From Mesorhizobium shangrilense (GTDB taxonomy: Bacteria > Pseudomonadota > Alphaproteobacteria > Rhizobiales > Rhizobiaceae): a stretch of 64,000 nt of DNA. Below, piece by piece: positions 48,651 through 57,033 of the stretch. Position numbers and translations under genes: made by a program. Each line of letters begins with the position of its first letter. Position 1 is the first letter of the stretch. Under the pieces are notes generated by a model that saw only the letters and a program-made list of their open reading frames with translations, made no database searches and was not told the DNA's origin. The stretch lies in NCBI RefSeq assembly GCF_028826155.1, contig NZ_JAQGPN010000001.1, positions 310,001 through 374,000 on the forward strand, read 5' to 3'.

Positions 48651-49655
48651 ATGGCCGAAACGCTTCCATCGCGCATGAAGGCGGTGGCCATCGCTGAACC
48701 AGGCGGACCGCGCGTGCTGAAGGTCGAGAAGCGGCCGCTGCCGCAGCCCGGCCAAGGCGAGATCCTGATCAAGGTGCGCGCCGCCGGCGTCAACCGGCCG
48801 GACGTGCTGCAGCGCAAGGGGGCCTACCCGCCGCCGCCGGGCGCCTCCGACCTGCCGGGCCTCGAAGTGTCGGGCATCGTCGCGGCGGTGGGCGAAGGCG
48901 TGCAGCGCTGGCGCATCGGCGCCGAGGTCTGCGCGCTGACACCGGGCGGCGGCTATGCCGAATATGTCGCCGTCCACGAATCGCAGGCGCTGCCCATCCC
49001 GCACGGTTTTACCTTCACCGAGGCGGCCGCCCTGCCCGAGACCTTCTTCACCGTGTGGCACAACGTGTTCGAGCGCGGCGGGCTAAAACCCGGGGAGACG
49101 CTGCTTGTCCACGGCGGCAGCTCCGGTATCGGCACCACCGCCATCCAGCTCGCCACCGTGCTCGGCTCGAAGGTGATCGCGACGGCCGGTTCGGCGGAGA
49201 AATGCGCGGCCTGCACAAAGCTCGGCGCGGTGCGCGCGGTGAACTACAGGACCGAGGATTTCGTCGCCGCCGTGAAGGAGGAGACCGGCGGCAAGGGCGT
49301 CGAGGTGATCCTCGACATGGTCGGCGGCGACTATGTCGGCCGCAACTACCAGGCCGCCGCGGTCGACGGCCGCATCGTGCAGATCGCCACCCAGGCGGGG
49401 GCGGTGGCCAGCGCCGATTTCGCCAGGCTGATGGTGAAGCGGCTCACCCATACCGGCTCGACGCTCAGACCGCGCACGATCGAAATCAAGGCGGCCATCG
49501 CCGCCGCGCTGGAGGCAAACGCCTGGCCGCTGCTCGCCGAGCGCCGCATCGCCCCGGTGATGGACATGATCTTCCCGCTCAAGGACGCCTGGCGGGCGCA
49601 CGAGCGGATGGAAGAGGGCGAGCATATCGGCAAGATCGTGCTCGACGTGGAGTGA
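48651..49655 (+). CDS. NAD(P)H-quinone oxidoreductase, PIG3-like
   Basis: This is a zinc-independent medium-chain reductase of 334 residues. GVNRPDVLQRKGAYPPPPGA near 49, LPGLEVSGIVAAVGEGV near 68, FTVWHNVFERGGLKPGETLL near 130 and the NADPH fold VHGGSSGIGTTAIQLA near 153 define the PIG3/quinone oxidoreductase type. It reduces quinones in the cytoplasm. It diverges from DUF1192 and is followed by a palindromic repeat. Confidence 0.9.
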   Translation: MAETLPSRMKAVAIAEPGGPRVLKVEKRPLPQPGQGEILIKVRAAGVNRPDVLQRKGAYPPPPGASDLPGLEVSGIVAAVGEGVQRWRIGAEVCALTPGGGYAEYVAVHESQALPIPHGFTFTEAAALPETFFTVWHNVFERGGLKPGETLLVHGGSSGIGTTAIQLATVLGSKVIATAGSAEKCAACTKLGAVRAVNYRTEDFVAAVKEETGGKGVEVILDMVGGDYVGRNYQAAAVDGRIVQIATQAGAVASADFARLMVKRLTHTGSTLRPRTIEIKAAIAAALEANAWPLLAERRIAPVMDMIFPLKDAWRAHERMEEGEHIGKIVLDVE

Positions 49656-49701
49656 GGGGCGGCGGCTGGTCGACCCCCACTCCGCTTCGCTTCGCTCAGC
49701 A

Positions 49702-49728
49702 CCTCTCCCCCGATCGACGGGGGAGAGG
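49702..49728. repeat. Palindromic intergenic repeat
   Basis: The arms CCTCTCCCCCG and CGGGGGAGAGG pair perfectly around a five-base centre. It is preceded by tccgcttcgcttcgctcagc, a context common beside such repeats in rhizobia. It lies just after the quinone oxidoreductase and could also end its transcript. Confidence 0.75.
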
Positions 49729-49755
49729 AAGGCGCGCGCGCCAGCCGCCTCGCGC

Positions 49756-50067
49756 TCAGAACGAGCCTTCCCGTCCCGGCAGCAGGGCGATGAGCTCGCG
49801 GGCGCGGAAGGCGGCGATCGCCTCGGCCCGCATCATGGTGATGGGGCGGAAGGGCGCCACGCAGGCGTCCTCGCCGTCGTCGGCGGCCATGCAGCGCCCG
49901 GCGCGGCGGCAGCGGCGGCGCTTGCAGCCGCGATGGGCGCCGTCCAGATCCGCGGCCACCGTCAGCGCCCGCACGACGAGCTGCCGGATCGCGCCCGATT
50001 CGGCCAGCATGCGCCGCGCCTTCTCGTAGTTCGCCCGCCCCTCGGCGGGGTCCAGCTTGTCTTGCAT
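49756..50067 (-). CDS. Cysteine-rich hypothetical protein
   Basis: This is a 103-residue frame: MQDKLDPAEGRANYEKARRM, a central basic CKRRRCRRAGRCMAADDGED with four cysteines near its ends, then ITMMRAEAIAAFRARELIAL. The C-x4-C-x5-C spacing, plus a later Cys, might bind metal. AAGGA lies 6-7 nt before ATG 50067. Similar short proteins with an RCxRAGRC core occur in rhizobia, but I know no function for them. Length and codon use suggest coding. Confidence 0.62.
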   Translation of the reverse strand: MQDKLDPAEGRANYEKARRMLAESGAIRQLVVRALTVAADLDGAHRGCKRRRCRRAGRCMAADDGEDACVAPFRPITMMRAEAIAAFRARELIALLPGREGSF

Positions 50068-50552
50068 GGTCCATCCTTCTTGCATGGGGGATCGTCCCGG
50101 CGCGCGGTTCGCGGCAGGGGTGGGACACGGACGCATGGCAAGCGTCGATGCTTGTTATTTGAGACGCTCGCCATGCGCCCGCACGATGGTCTTGCCCCAC
50201 CACGTCCCGTCCGGCCCATCGGGTCGCGAACGGCGGTCAGGGCCCGGGCCTGGGGGCTCATCACCCAGGCGAACCACCGATCGCGCCGACCCCGCCTACA
50301 GCCAACGGCTTCGGGCGTTCGCCATGCGAAACGCCATCGCTGGCCTTTCGCCGACGGGTCGGACACGGGTTCACCCGGCCCGGCATCGACGCCTGCCCGA
50401 ATGTTCGGTGCGCATCCGTTCCCGGTGCAGGCGCGGGAAGGATTATGCGGGCCAGGACAAGGGTGGGGAGAAAAACGGGAGCATCTTTTTCACAAGCCGT
50501 TGAATCGACTGCGAATTATTTTTTGGCCTGCCCTTTTTTGTCCCCGCCCCCC
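50068..50552. other. Intergenic region without a supported gene
   Basis: These 485 nt hold only short frames with arginine-rich translations and no ribosome sites. The right part (50460-50550) is richer in A/T runs, which may mark the end of the metallopeptidase transcript. No repeat or RNA gene was recognised. Confidence 0.4.
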
Positions 50553-51551
50553 TCAGCGCCGTCCGCCCAGCCCGCCGGGCGAGCTTTTCACGAAAGGCGG
50601 CCTGCTCGGATTGCCCTGCCGGCATTCGAGCGCGAAGGTGGCGTAGCTGTCGGCATTGGTCAGCCGCTTGGCCGCCGGCAGCGGCTTGATGAACGGATCG
50701 TCGAACCAGCCCCGCCCGTGGTCCTCGATGTCCACCCGGTCGGAGCGGTTCACGAAATGGGTGACCTCGTGAAGCATGACGTAGGCGGCGAACTCCGGCG
50801 TCACCGAAGGCGACATGAAGCCGAGCCCGAGATGCATGCGGTCGACGCGCGCCCCGTCCTTCGTCTCCAGCGGATGAAAAAATCCGTCGCCGGTGGTCAG
50901 CGCGATCAGCGGGTCCGACCCGTCGAAGTCGAACTGGTCGAAAACCTTCTCGCCGAAGGATTCCGGGTTGGTGACGACCGTTTGCCACCTGAGATAGGAG
51001 CGGAACATGTCGACGCGCGCCAGCGACGCCTGCTCCGCCGGCAGCGTGTCGATCCTGAAATGGCGGTTCAGCCGGTCGGTGGCGAGCGCCGCGAGGGCGG
51101 AGGGATTGCCGCTGATCGCCGCCTCGACATTGGCGATCGCGGCCTGAAGCGCAGCGGCGGCGATCGGCAGGACGACGCTGATCTTGGCGTCGACATCGAC
51201 CTGCGCCACCGGCTTGATGATCTCGTTCAGGCGGATGATCGTCTTCCGCTTCGGCTCCACCAGCCCGTCGAAGATCTTTAGCTGCACCTGCTGGAAGCGG
51301 CTGATGGCGGCGTTGGTCTTCGGCCCGCAGACGCCGTCGACCTTCAAGAAAGGCATCGGCCCGCCGGGCTCGCCCTCCACCGTCACCCGGTTGAGCGCCT
51401 CCTGGATGACCCGCACGTCATCCCCCTTGTTGCGCGCCTTGGACCCGACGCCAACCGGCTCCTTGATCTCGATGGGAACGGCGGTGAGCCCCGGCGGCAG
51501 CGTGGGGGTGGAAATGCACGACCCGATCGTGGGCATGATGAGCCACGCCAT
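50553..51551 (-). CDS. PG-binding-like protein with HExxH metallopeptidase domain
   Basis: This is a 332-residue protein. Residues ~35-92 resemble a PG-binding_1 repeat (NKGDDVRVIQEALNRV, VDGVCGPKTNAAISRFQ). Residues ~180-310 hold a zinc site HEVTH (H261, E262, H265) in AYVMLHEVTHFVNRSD and a late NADSYATFALEC, as in M35-like (aspzincin) peptidases. It has no clear signal peptide; the start MAWLIMPTIGSCISTPTLPP is slightly hydrophobic. Secretion by another route or a toxin-like role is possible. AAGGAGG lies 7 nt before ATG 51551. Domain calls rest on motifs only. Confidence 0.7.
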   Translation of the reverse strand: MAWLIMPTIGSCISTPTLPPGLTAVPIEIKEPVGVGSKARNKGDDVRVIQEALNRVTVEGEPGGPMPFLKVDGVCGPKTNAAISRFQQVQLKIFDGLVEPKRKTIIRLNEIIKPVAQVDVDAKISVVLPIAAAALQAAIANVEAAISGNPSALAALATDRLNRHFRIDTLPAEQASLARVDMFRSYLRWQTVVTNPESFGEKVFDQFDFDGSDPLIALTTGDGFFHPLETKDGARVDRMHLGLGFMSPSVTPEFAAYVMLHEVTHFVNRSDRVDIEDHGRGWFDDPFIKPLPAAKRLTNADSYATFALECRQGNPSRPPFVKSSPGGLGGRR

Positions 51552-52133
51552 GCGACACCCTCCTTGCCGCAGCGGGACCCTCCGCCGCACCGGATTTTTA
51601 TCAGGGGGCACGTCAGGCCGCAGTATGCGGGGTTGGAGGGGAGGAGTCTATTGGGGGAGCGAGGTGTACTCGCCGGAGCGCTCTTTAAGTGTCGTACTTG
51701 GGGCCGATTGCGGACTGGCGACTTTTGAGTACCTCAGTAGAAAGCCGCCGATGCCTGTCGCCAGTAATGGCAATTGGTGAGGCATCGGCTATGTGCGTGT
51801 GTTCGCGAAACGTGCGGGCATAGACGACCTGCCTGCGTCATATTTCCAAGATTTGATCAGCCCAACAAGCGCGTCACGCACCTTGGGATGTTGTCCGATC
51901 GAAGGTTCGTCACCCTCAGAAAGGGATCCCTCCATGTCGCGTCGCGGCGAGTATACCAAAGAGAAAGCAGGTGGGGGCGATGCCGTATTCCGGCGCACCT
52001 TCCGCCACAGCAATGTCGTCGGATGGTGTCTGTGAAGTGAGCAAAGTCGCCCAAACGACGCGTCGGATGACCGATCACGGTGGCGACTTTGTCTTTGTCG
52101 AGGTGTTCCGTAGCCGACAAGGACGCACCAGCG
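51552..52133. other. Intergenic region without a supported gene
   Basis: These 582 nt hold several short frames on both strands, none with a ribosome site or recognisable motif. Base composition is lower in GC than the neighbours, which suggests decayed or foreign DNA. Nothing more can be supported. Confidence 0.4.
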
Positions 52134-52535
52134 TTACTCGCCGCCGCCCCCTCCGATTTTTCGCAATAGCCATGGGGCTCCGTAGAGATAGGCAAGGCCC
52201 AACACTGCGATAAGTCCAAAATGAGCAACGCAGAATAGAAAGAACTCAAGCCACTCAGTGACCTTTGAAGGGGTGGTATTCTGGGCATCGTGGAGAAGCT
52301 GCATGTAATATGCTGCGGAGCCCAATCCGACGATAAGAAACAGAATCAGAGCAATCGCTGTCACTCTGGCCGAAGCCCACTTGCGGAAAATGGCGGCAAG
52401 GACGAACCCCGCGATTCCCGAAAATGTTCCACCCAACCAAAACGGCAGATCCAGGTTCTGGGGGGCAGTAAGACCCGACAACACGATCGACAGCAGAAAG
52501 CCTGTGAGCCAGCCGATGACTTGCAGCGGTTTCAT
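52134..52535 (-). CDS. Hypothetical four-helix membrane protein
   Basis: This is a 133-residue protein with four predicted membrane helices: VIGWLTGFLLSIVLSGLTA, WLGGTFSGIAGFVLAAIF, ARVTAIALILFLIVGLGSAA and WLEFFLFCVAHFGLIAVLGL. It ends in a short glycine tail. I do not recognise the family. It lies 27 nt after the exported protein upstream on the same strand, so the two are probably an operon. GC content is below that of the core genes here. Confidence 0.6.
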   Translation of the reverse strand: MKPLQVIGWLTGFLLSIVLSGLTAPQNLDLPFWLGGTFSGIAGFVLAAIFRKWASARVTAIALILFLIVGLGSAAYYMQLLHDAQNTTPSKVTEWLEFFLFCVAHFGLIAVLGLAYLYGAPWLLRKIGGGGGE

Positions 52536-52562
52536 ATTGACGTTTGCCCCCTCGACTCGTGG

Positions 52563-53426
52563 TCATGGAGAATATGTCGTGATCGGCACGTCAAAGATCA
52601 TTTCATTCGTCTCCGTATTGATGACCGTCAATTGGACATTGGAGACGCCCCCCGTTTCACCTTTTACCGTAAAGTCAAAAACTGCCTCTGCGTCAGCGTC
52701 GGCTCCGCGACGAAGGAAGAGCACTTCAGCGTTTGCGCGGTCGCCGCCCAATTCATCCAGTTCTGAATCTTGCAGATATTCGCGCAGGCTGCCGCGTTCC
52801 ACCGACAATCCGCTGGCGACGGCTGCTTGTCTCGCTTGGTCCGCATCGCTCCCCGAAAAAACAGTGCTTGAGACGGCGATGACAACCTTCGGCGGACGCC
52901 AGCTGATCTGGTAGCGCACCTCGCCATCTTGACGAGTTTCTGAATATGTCAGATCCGCCATGGTTGGGCTGGCGGAAGTCGGTGCATAAAAGATGCGAAC
53001 GAGATGCGTCAAGCGTGCCGGCAGTAAGGTGACGGGTAGAGGCAAAGCGGGTACATGGGCGGGGGCTGCATGAATCCGTTTGGCCTGCGTATACAACATC
53101 CTTGCGTTGAGGTCGTGGTCGATGGCGATGGCGGGACGTTTATAGATGAAGCACTTTTCCCGCGGAAGCTTGCCGCCTTTGCCAACACTGATGTTTGGCT
53201 CTGCCCAGGTGAAATTCAGAGCTGTCGCAGCGTAGTTGCACACCGCGTATTCGGCCTCGAGACCATCGTCACCTCTGTCGAGGACGCTTGACCAGAATGA
53301 AAAATGAGCGAACTCGTTGTTCACTCCTCCTTCAAAATATCGAGGATTTAGAGAACTGTCGCCGACGGCGCGGGGCGGACACAGCAAGACAAGAAAACTG
53401 ATAGCTCCCAACAATACCGGTTTCAT
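52563..53426 (-). CDS. Hypothetical exported protein
   Basis: This is a 287-residue protein with a signal peptide (MKPVLLGAISFLVLLCPPRA, cut near AVG-DS). The mature part has a beta-rich look, with FEGGVNNEFAHFSFWSSVLD, YAVCNYAATALNFTWAEPNI and a C-terminal FDFTVKGETGGVSNVQLTVI. I do not recognise the family. It is followed by the membrane protein at 52134. Start ATG 53426 is chosen for the signal peptide and the purine-rich AGAGGGG upstream. Its codon use is less GC-biased than that of neighbouring core genes, in keeping with the accessory nature of this block. Confidence 0.6.
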   Translation of the reverse strand: MKPVLLGAISFLVLLCPPRAVGDSSLNPRYFEGGVNNEFAHFSFWSSVLDRGDDGLEAEYAVCNYAATALNFTWAEPNISVGKGGKLPREKCFIYKRPAIAIDHDLNARMLYTQAKRIHAAPAHVPALPLPVTLLPARLTHLVRIFYAPTSASPTMADLTYSETRQDGEVRYQISWRPPKVVIAVSSTVFSGSDADQARQAAVASGLSVERGSLREYLQDSELDELGGDRANAEVLFLRRGADADAEAVFDFTVKGETGGVSNVQLTVINTETNEMIFDVPITTYSP

Positions 53427-53972
53427 CGACCCCTCTCTCAACGACTTGCAGTAGCTGCTGCTTATGTGGCCCTTCAGATGAACAAAATTCGCTTCGGAAC
53501 TACAGCGCGCGGACGTTACTAAGAAACTCAGACCCTCGGATAGCATACCGCGTCCCGCCCGCGTCGTCGATGCGTTATCCGCCGAGTTCCTACCAACTCA
53601 CCTCGCCAGCCCTCGTGAACTTGAGTCTTGTGGCGAAGCCGCCCTCAAATCCCTGAACCGGATGCCGCTCCTCAGCGCGATAGCGCCCCGATCGAGTACT
53701 TGCTGCGGCGACGTTGATGAACGAAGGTCTGGTTTCGGTATCTGCGATTGGCGCGCGGAATGACAACGGTGAGGGCGCAACGCGGTCACTCACACCACGG
53801 CTGACTTCGATCCACCCGCTTTCGGCGCAAGCGATCCGCGAGATGGACTATGCCTGGGGTTTTGGCGTTAACGTCGCCTGCTGCCCGTTGAAGGATGTGG
53901 GAAATACACCGCTACTCCGCCCAGGCAACGGCGGGAGCATTCCTCCCCCTCCGTCGTCCAGGCCGGCGCTCC
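53427..53972. other. Intergenic region, decayed DNA
   Basis: These 546 nt hold only unrecognised fragments. A 67-codon minus frame (53590-53793) has no family resemblance and no ribosome site. No gene is supported. Confidence 0.4.
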
Positions 53973-54002
53973 AAAAATGTCCCGGCCCGTGAAGGCCGGG
54001 AC
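53973..54002 (-). terminator. Strong terminator after an oxidase-gene remnant
   Basis: A perfect nine-base stem GTCCCGGCC/GGCCGGGAC (53979-53987, 53994-54002) is followed on the minus strand by ATTTTT. It lies right after a 9-codon copy of the FAD-oxidase gene end, but no complete minus-strand gene now precedes it. Confidence 0.78.
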
Positions 54003-54040
54003 GGCAGGGTTCAGGCTGCCCGCAGGCCCTCCTCGGGGCG
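53996..54040 (-). repeat. 45-bp direct repeat, copy 1, with oxidase-gene tail
   Basis: This copy matches 55317-55361 at 40 of 45 bases. On the minus strand it reads RPEEGLRAA and stop, the same tail as the FAD oxidase (RPKEGLRAA). It is a vestige of a second copy of that gene end. Confidence 0.72.
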
Positions 54041-54058
54041 CGATGTGATATGAGCTGA

Positions 54059-54387
54059 GTGTCCCTACCGCCTGGAGGTAGCAAGCTGGCCGATTTTGAA
54101 TGGACGGTGCTGATCCCGGTTGGCGCGGGCCTGCTCGGTACATTGATAGGCAGCGGCATCAGCTACTTTGCGCAGATCCGGACCCGAGAGGCGATGTCTC
54201 CGAGCGACGAAGGTCCTTGGCTCAAGCGCTGGCTGCCGAAATCGAGGTCTTCCAGAGGATCATCGCCAGGCTGGACATCCCCGGCCGGTGTCAAGCGGCG
54301 GCAGACTCCGCGGGGGCGGGGAACGAAAACGCGGTTCGGGAGTGGCTGAGCGAACAGGACGGGAAGATGGAAATCCTCCCGCGGTAA
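54059..54387 (+). pseudogene. Frameshifted small membrane-anchored protein
   Basis: Two frames make up one likely protein. The first gives a membrane anchor (FEWTVLIPVGAGLLGTLIGS, then GISYFAQIRTREA). Near 54200-54220 the sense continues in another frame with RRRSLAQALAAEIEVFQRII and ARLDIP. Intact proteins with a helix followed by RRxxLAxxLAAEIE are common in rhizobia. Neither part alone looks complete, so a frameshift is inferred. The 3' end runs out at 54387. Confidence 0.5.
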
Positions 54388-54521
54388 AGCTCGGCCGGCC
54401 TCGCTCTCGACAAAAGGAGATGCTCGGGTGCTCGTGGATCGAAGTCCAGGTCGAGAACCGCCATTCACACGCCTGGACATCGATTGCCATTCTGAAGCCA
54501 CTCAAACCCGAGGAGATTGAC

Positions 54522-55217
54522 ATGAGCAGTGCTCCGTTGGAACGCAGCGAGGCTTCGAGCGAGACCCCGAAGGCCGGGGCGGTCGACATGAAGTTCGAGA
54601 TCGTCATCATCCCTGTCTCGGACGTCGATCGCGCCAAGCGCTTCTATGGCGACTTGGGATGGAGGCTCGACGCCGAATTCGTCGCCGGTGACGACTACCG
54701 CGTGATGCAGTTCACGCCGCCTGGCTCGGGATGCTCGGTCATCTTCGGCAAGAACGTCACCGCGGCGGCCCCCGGGTCCGCCCAGGGACTGTACTTGATC
54801 GTCTCCGACGTCGAGGCCGCGCGCAACGAACTGCTTGGTCGCGGCGTCGAGATCAGCGAGGTGTTTCACGACGCCGGCGGCGTGTATGACGGCACTGACG
54901 AGCCTTATCTGTTCGGGCGGGTCCGGGTCGGCGGTCTGGATCCCGAGCGTCGCAGCTACCGCTCGTTCGCCTCGTTCAGCGATCCGGACGGCAACGGCTG
55001 GCTGCTCCAGGAAGTCACTGCCCGATTGCCCGGGCGCGTGGACACTGACGTGACGACATTCACTTCGTCGACCGAGCTTGCCGCCGCGCTCCGACGAGCG
55101 GCCACCGCGCACGGCGAGCACGAGGCGAGGACAGGCGGCCAGCGTGACGAGAACTGGCCGGATTGGTACGCCGCGTACGTGGTTGCGGAGCAGGGCGGCA
55201 AGCCGCTGCCGCAGTGA
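54522..55217 (+). CDS. VOC-family glyoxalase/bleomycin-resistance-like protein
   Basis: This is a 231-residue protein. Residues ~22-165 form one VOC domain (KFEIVIIPVSDVDRAKRFYG, YLIVSDVEAARNELLGRGVE, SFASFSDPDGNGWLLQEVTA). The C-terminal ~60 residues (TSSTELAAALRRAATAHGEH, ENWPDWYAAYVVAEQGGKPL) resemble tails seen in some actinobacterial and proteobacterial members. Substrate is unknown. AGGAG lies 7 nt before ATG 54522. It lies inside a segment bounded by 45-bp direct repeats. Confidence 0.85.
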   Translation: MSSAPLERSEASSETPKAGAVDMKFEIVIIPVSDVDRAKRFYGDLGWRLDAEFVAGDDYRVMQFTPPGSGCSVIFGKNVTAAAPGSAQGLYLIVSDVEAARNELLGRGVEISEVFHDAGGVYDGTDEPYLFGRVRVGGLDPERRSYRSFASFSDPDGNGWLLQEVTARLPGRVDTDVTTFTSSTELAAALRRAATAHGEHEARTGGQRDENWPDWYAAYVVAEQGGKPLPQ

Positions 55218-55316
55218 GCGGCAACGGCGACGCTGCCTTCATCGGCAGCATGAGCCCCAAGGGCTAGGCCGGTAGCTACGCGGGCCTTGCCCTGGACATA
55301 GCCGGAGTACGCAGCA

Positions 55317-55361
55317 CCGGGACGGCAGGCTTTACGCTGCCCGCAGGCCCTCCTTCGGGCG
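55317..55361 (-). repeat. 45-bp direct repeat, copy 2, at the end of the oxidase gene
   Basis: This copy spans the stop codon of the intact FAD oxidase. It is 1321 nt from copy 1 in the same orientation. No terminator hairpin follows here, unlike copy 1. Confidence 0.72.
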
Positions 55362-56771
55362 TACGTTCTGGTTCATGCGGAACAGGTTGTTCGGATCGTA
55401 GCGGCGCTTTATCTCGACGAGACGCCGGTAGTTTCCGCCATAGGCCGCCTCGACGCGGTCGGACTCGTCTTCCGGCATGAAGTTGACATAGGCCGTGCCC
55501 GCCGAATGGGGCTTTGCGGCCTCATAGAGACCACGCGCCCAGTCGATGCAGGCGCGGTCCATGGCCGGCTCGCGCCAGCGGGCGTGGACGTTCATGACGA
55601 AATGCGAGCTGCGCTGCGGGAAGGCGGTCGCCTCCGCCGCCACGCGGCCCGCGGCGCCGCCGACATGGCCGACGAATATCTCGCATTCGGGGCCGGGCAG
55701 CTTGCGCACCGCTTCGACGACGACGTCGAGGGCCGCGTCGGTGAGCGCGGTGAAATCGTGGCTCTTCCAGTAGTTGCGGGCGCCGGGCGTGAGCAGCGGG
55801 TCGAAGGCCTGCTGCCAGCCGGTGAAGGGGTTCGGGCCGACGACGTCGGCGATCGGCTTGCCGATCGAGCGCAGCCGGCGCGTCGCCGCCTCTCCCGCCT
55901 GGAGGTCTCCGCAGTAGCACATGGCCAGCACCAGGATCTCCTTGCCGTGCCATTCGGCCGGCAGGAACGGCAGGGGCGGCGCCTGCCGCATGACGGTCCA
56001 GCAGGTGAGCTCGTCGGGCGCCTCCTCGAGCGCCGCCCGGTATTCGCGCAGGACCTGCGGAGCGTCGGCGAAGGGATGGACGACGAGGCCGGACAGGACC
56101 TCGGTCTTCATCGGGTGCAGCTTGAACTCGAAGGCGGTGACGACGCCGAAATTACCGCCGCCGCCGCGCAGCGCCCAGAACAGGTCCGGGTTCTCGCCGG
56201 AGCTCGCCCGCACCAGCTGGCCGTCGGCGGTGACCACGTCCGCCGACAAGAGGCTGTCGATCGTCAGCCCGAACTTTCGCGTGATCCAGCCGAAGCCGCC
56301 GCCGAGCGTCAGCCCGGCGATGCCGGTGGTCGAGTTGATGCCCGTCGGCACCACCAGCTCGAAGGCCTGCGTCTCCCTGTCCAGTTCGGCAAGCGTGACG
56401 CCGGGCTCGACCCATGCGCGCCGCCCGACGGCGTCGACGCGCACCGACTTCATCGGCGACAGGTCGATCATCAGGCCGCCGTCGCAGACGGCGCTGCCGG
56501 CGATGTTGTGGCCGCCGCCGCGCACCGAGACGAGCAGCCCGTTGTCGCGCGCGAAGCGGACCGCGTCGATGACGTCAGCGGCGCCGGCGCAGCGCACGAT
56601 CAGTCCCGGCCGCCGGTCGATCATGGCGTTCCAGATGGTGCGCGCCTCGTCATAGGATGGATCGCTCTCGCGCAGCGTGGCGCCGCGCAGCCGCGCCGCC
56701 AGGCCCTCTAGGGCAGCGGCGTCGACGGTCTTCTTGCCTGGTTCAAGCGTGCTGAGGCTCAGGTCGTCCAT
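55332..56771 (-). CDS. FAD-linked oxidase, berberine-bridge type
   Basis: This is a 479-residue flavoprotein of the FAD_binding_4/BBE family. The flavin site has VRGGGHNIAGSAVCDGG (H88 probably binds FAD covalently), TLGGGFGWITRKFGLTIDSL, WALRGGGGNFGVVTAFEFKL, and the BBE tail AYGGNYRRLVEIKRRYDPNN. Such enzymes oxidise sugars, alcohols or secondary metabolites. It lacks a signal peptide. GGGAGG lies 6 nt before ATG 56771. Its 3' end carries a 45-bp sequence repeated 1.3 kb away. Confidence 0.88.
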   Translation of the reverse strand: MDDLSLSTLEPGKKTVDAAALEGLAARLRGATLRESDPSYDEARTIWNAMIDRRPGLIVRCAGAADVIDAVRFARDNGLLVSVRGGGHNIAGSAVCDGGLMIDLSPMKSVRVDAVGRRAWVEPGVTLAELDRETQAFELVVPTGINSTTGIAGLTLGGGFGWITRKFGLTIDSLLSADVVTADGQLVRASSGENPDLFWALRGGGGNFGVVTAFEFKLHPMKTEVLSGLVVHPFADAPQVLREYRAALEEAPDELTCWTVMRQAPPLPFLPAEWHGKEILVLAMCYCGDLQAGEAATRRLRSIGKPIADVVGPNPFTGWQQAFDPLLTPGARNYWKSHDFTALTDAALDVVVEAVRKLPGPECEIFVGHVGGAAGRVAAEATAFPQRSSHFVMNVHARWREPAMDRACIDWARGLYEAAKPHSAGTAYVNFMPEDESDRVEAAYGGNYRRLVEIKRRYDPNNLFRMNQNVRPKEGLRAA

Positions 56772-57033
56772 GGGATCCTCCCGATCTCGTGACGGGCGCC
56801 CTCCGCGCCGCGATTGTGCGCCTCTCTCCGCTCCCGCACAAGCTGAACGAGGGTGCGGCGGGCTGCCGCGCAGCGCCACGCGCCGCAGCCTGACGGCGCG
56901 CGCCACGGCGGCATTCCTGCATTTTCGTTGCGACGAGGCGGTTTCCCCGCTATATACCCACTCGATTTCCCAAATTGGTGGCTCTGCCCACCGCCCGCGA
57001 CAGGGACGCGGGCGAACGAGAGGACTTTACGCA

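Noticed and set aside
50057..50503. 148-codon plus-strand frame next to the cysteine-rich gene
   Set aside because: It starts within the opposite-strand gene and is rich in Arg/Pro/Ser as expected for a shadow.
51789..52035. Short frames on both strands in the 51.6-52.1 kb gap
   Set aside because: None has a ribosome site or domain, and their translations look random.
53590..53793. 67-codon minus-strand frame as a gene
   Set aside because: It has no ribosome site, no recognised motif and poor codon bias.
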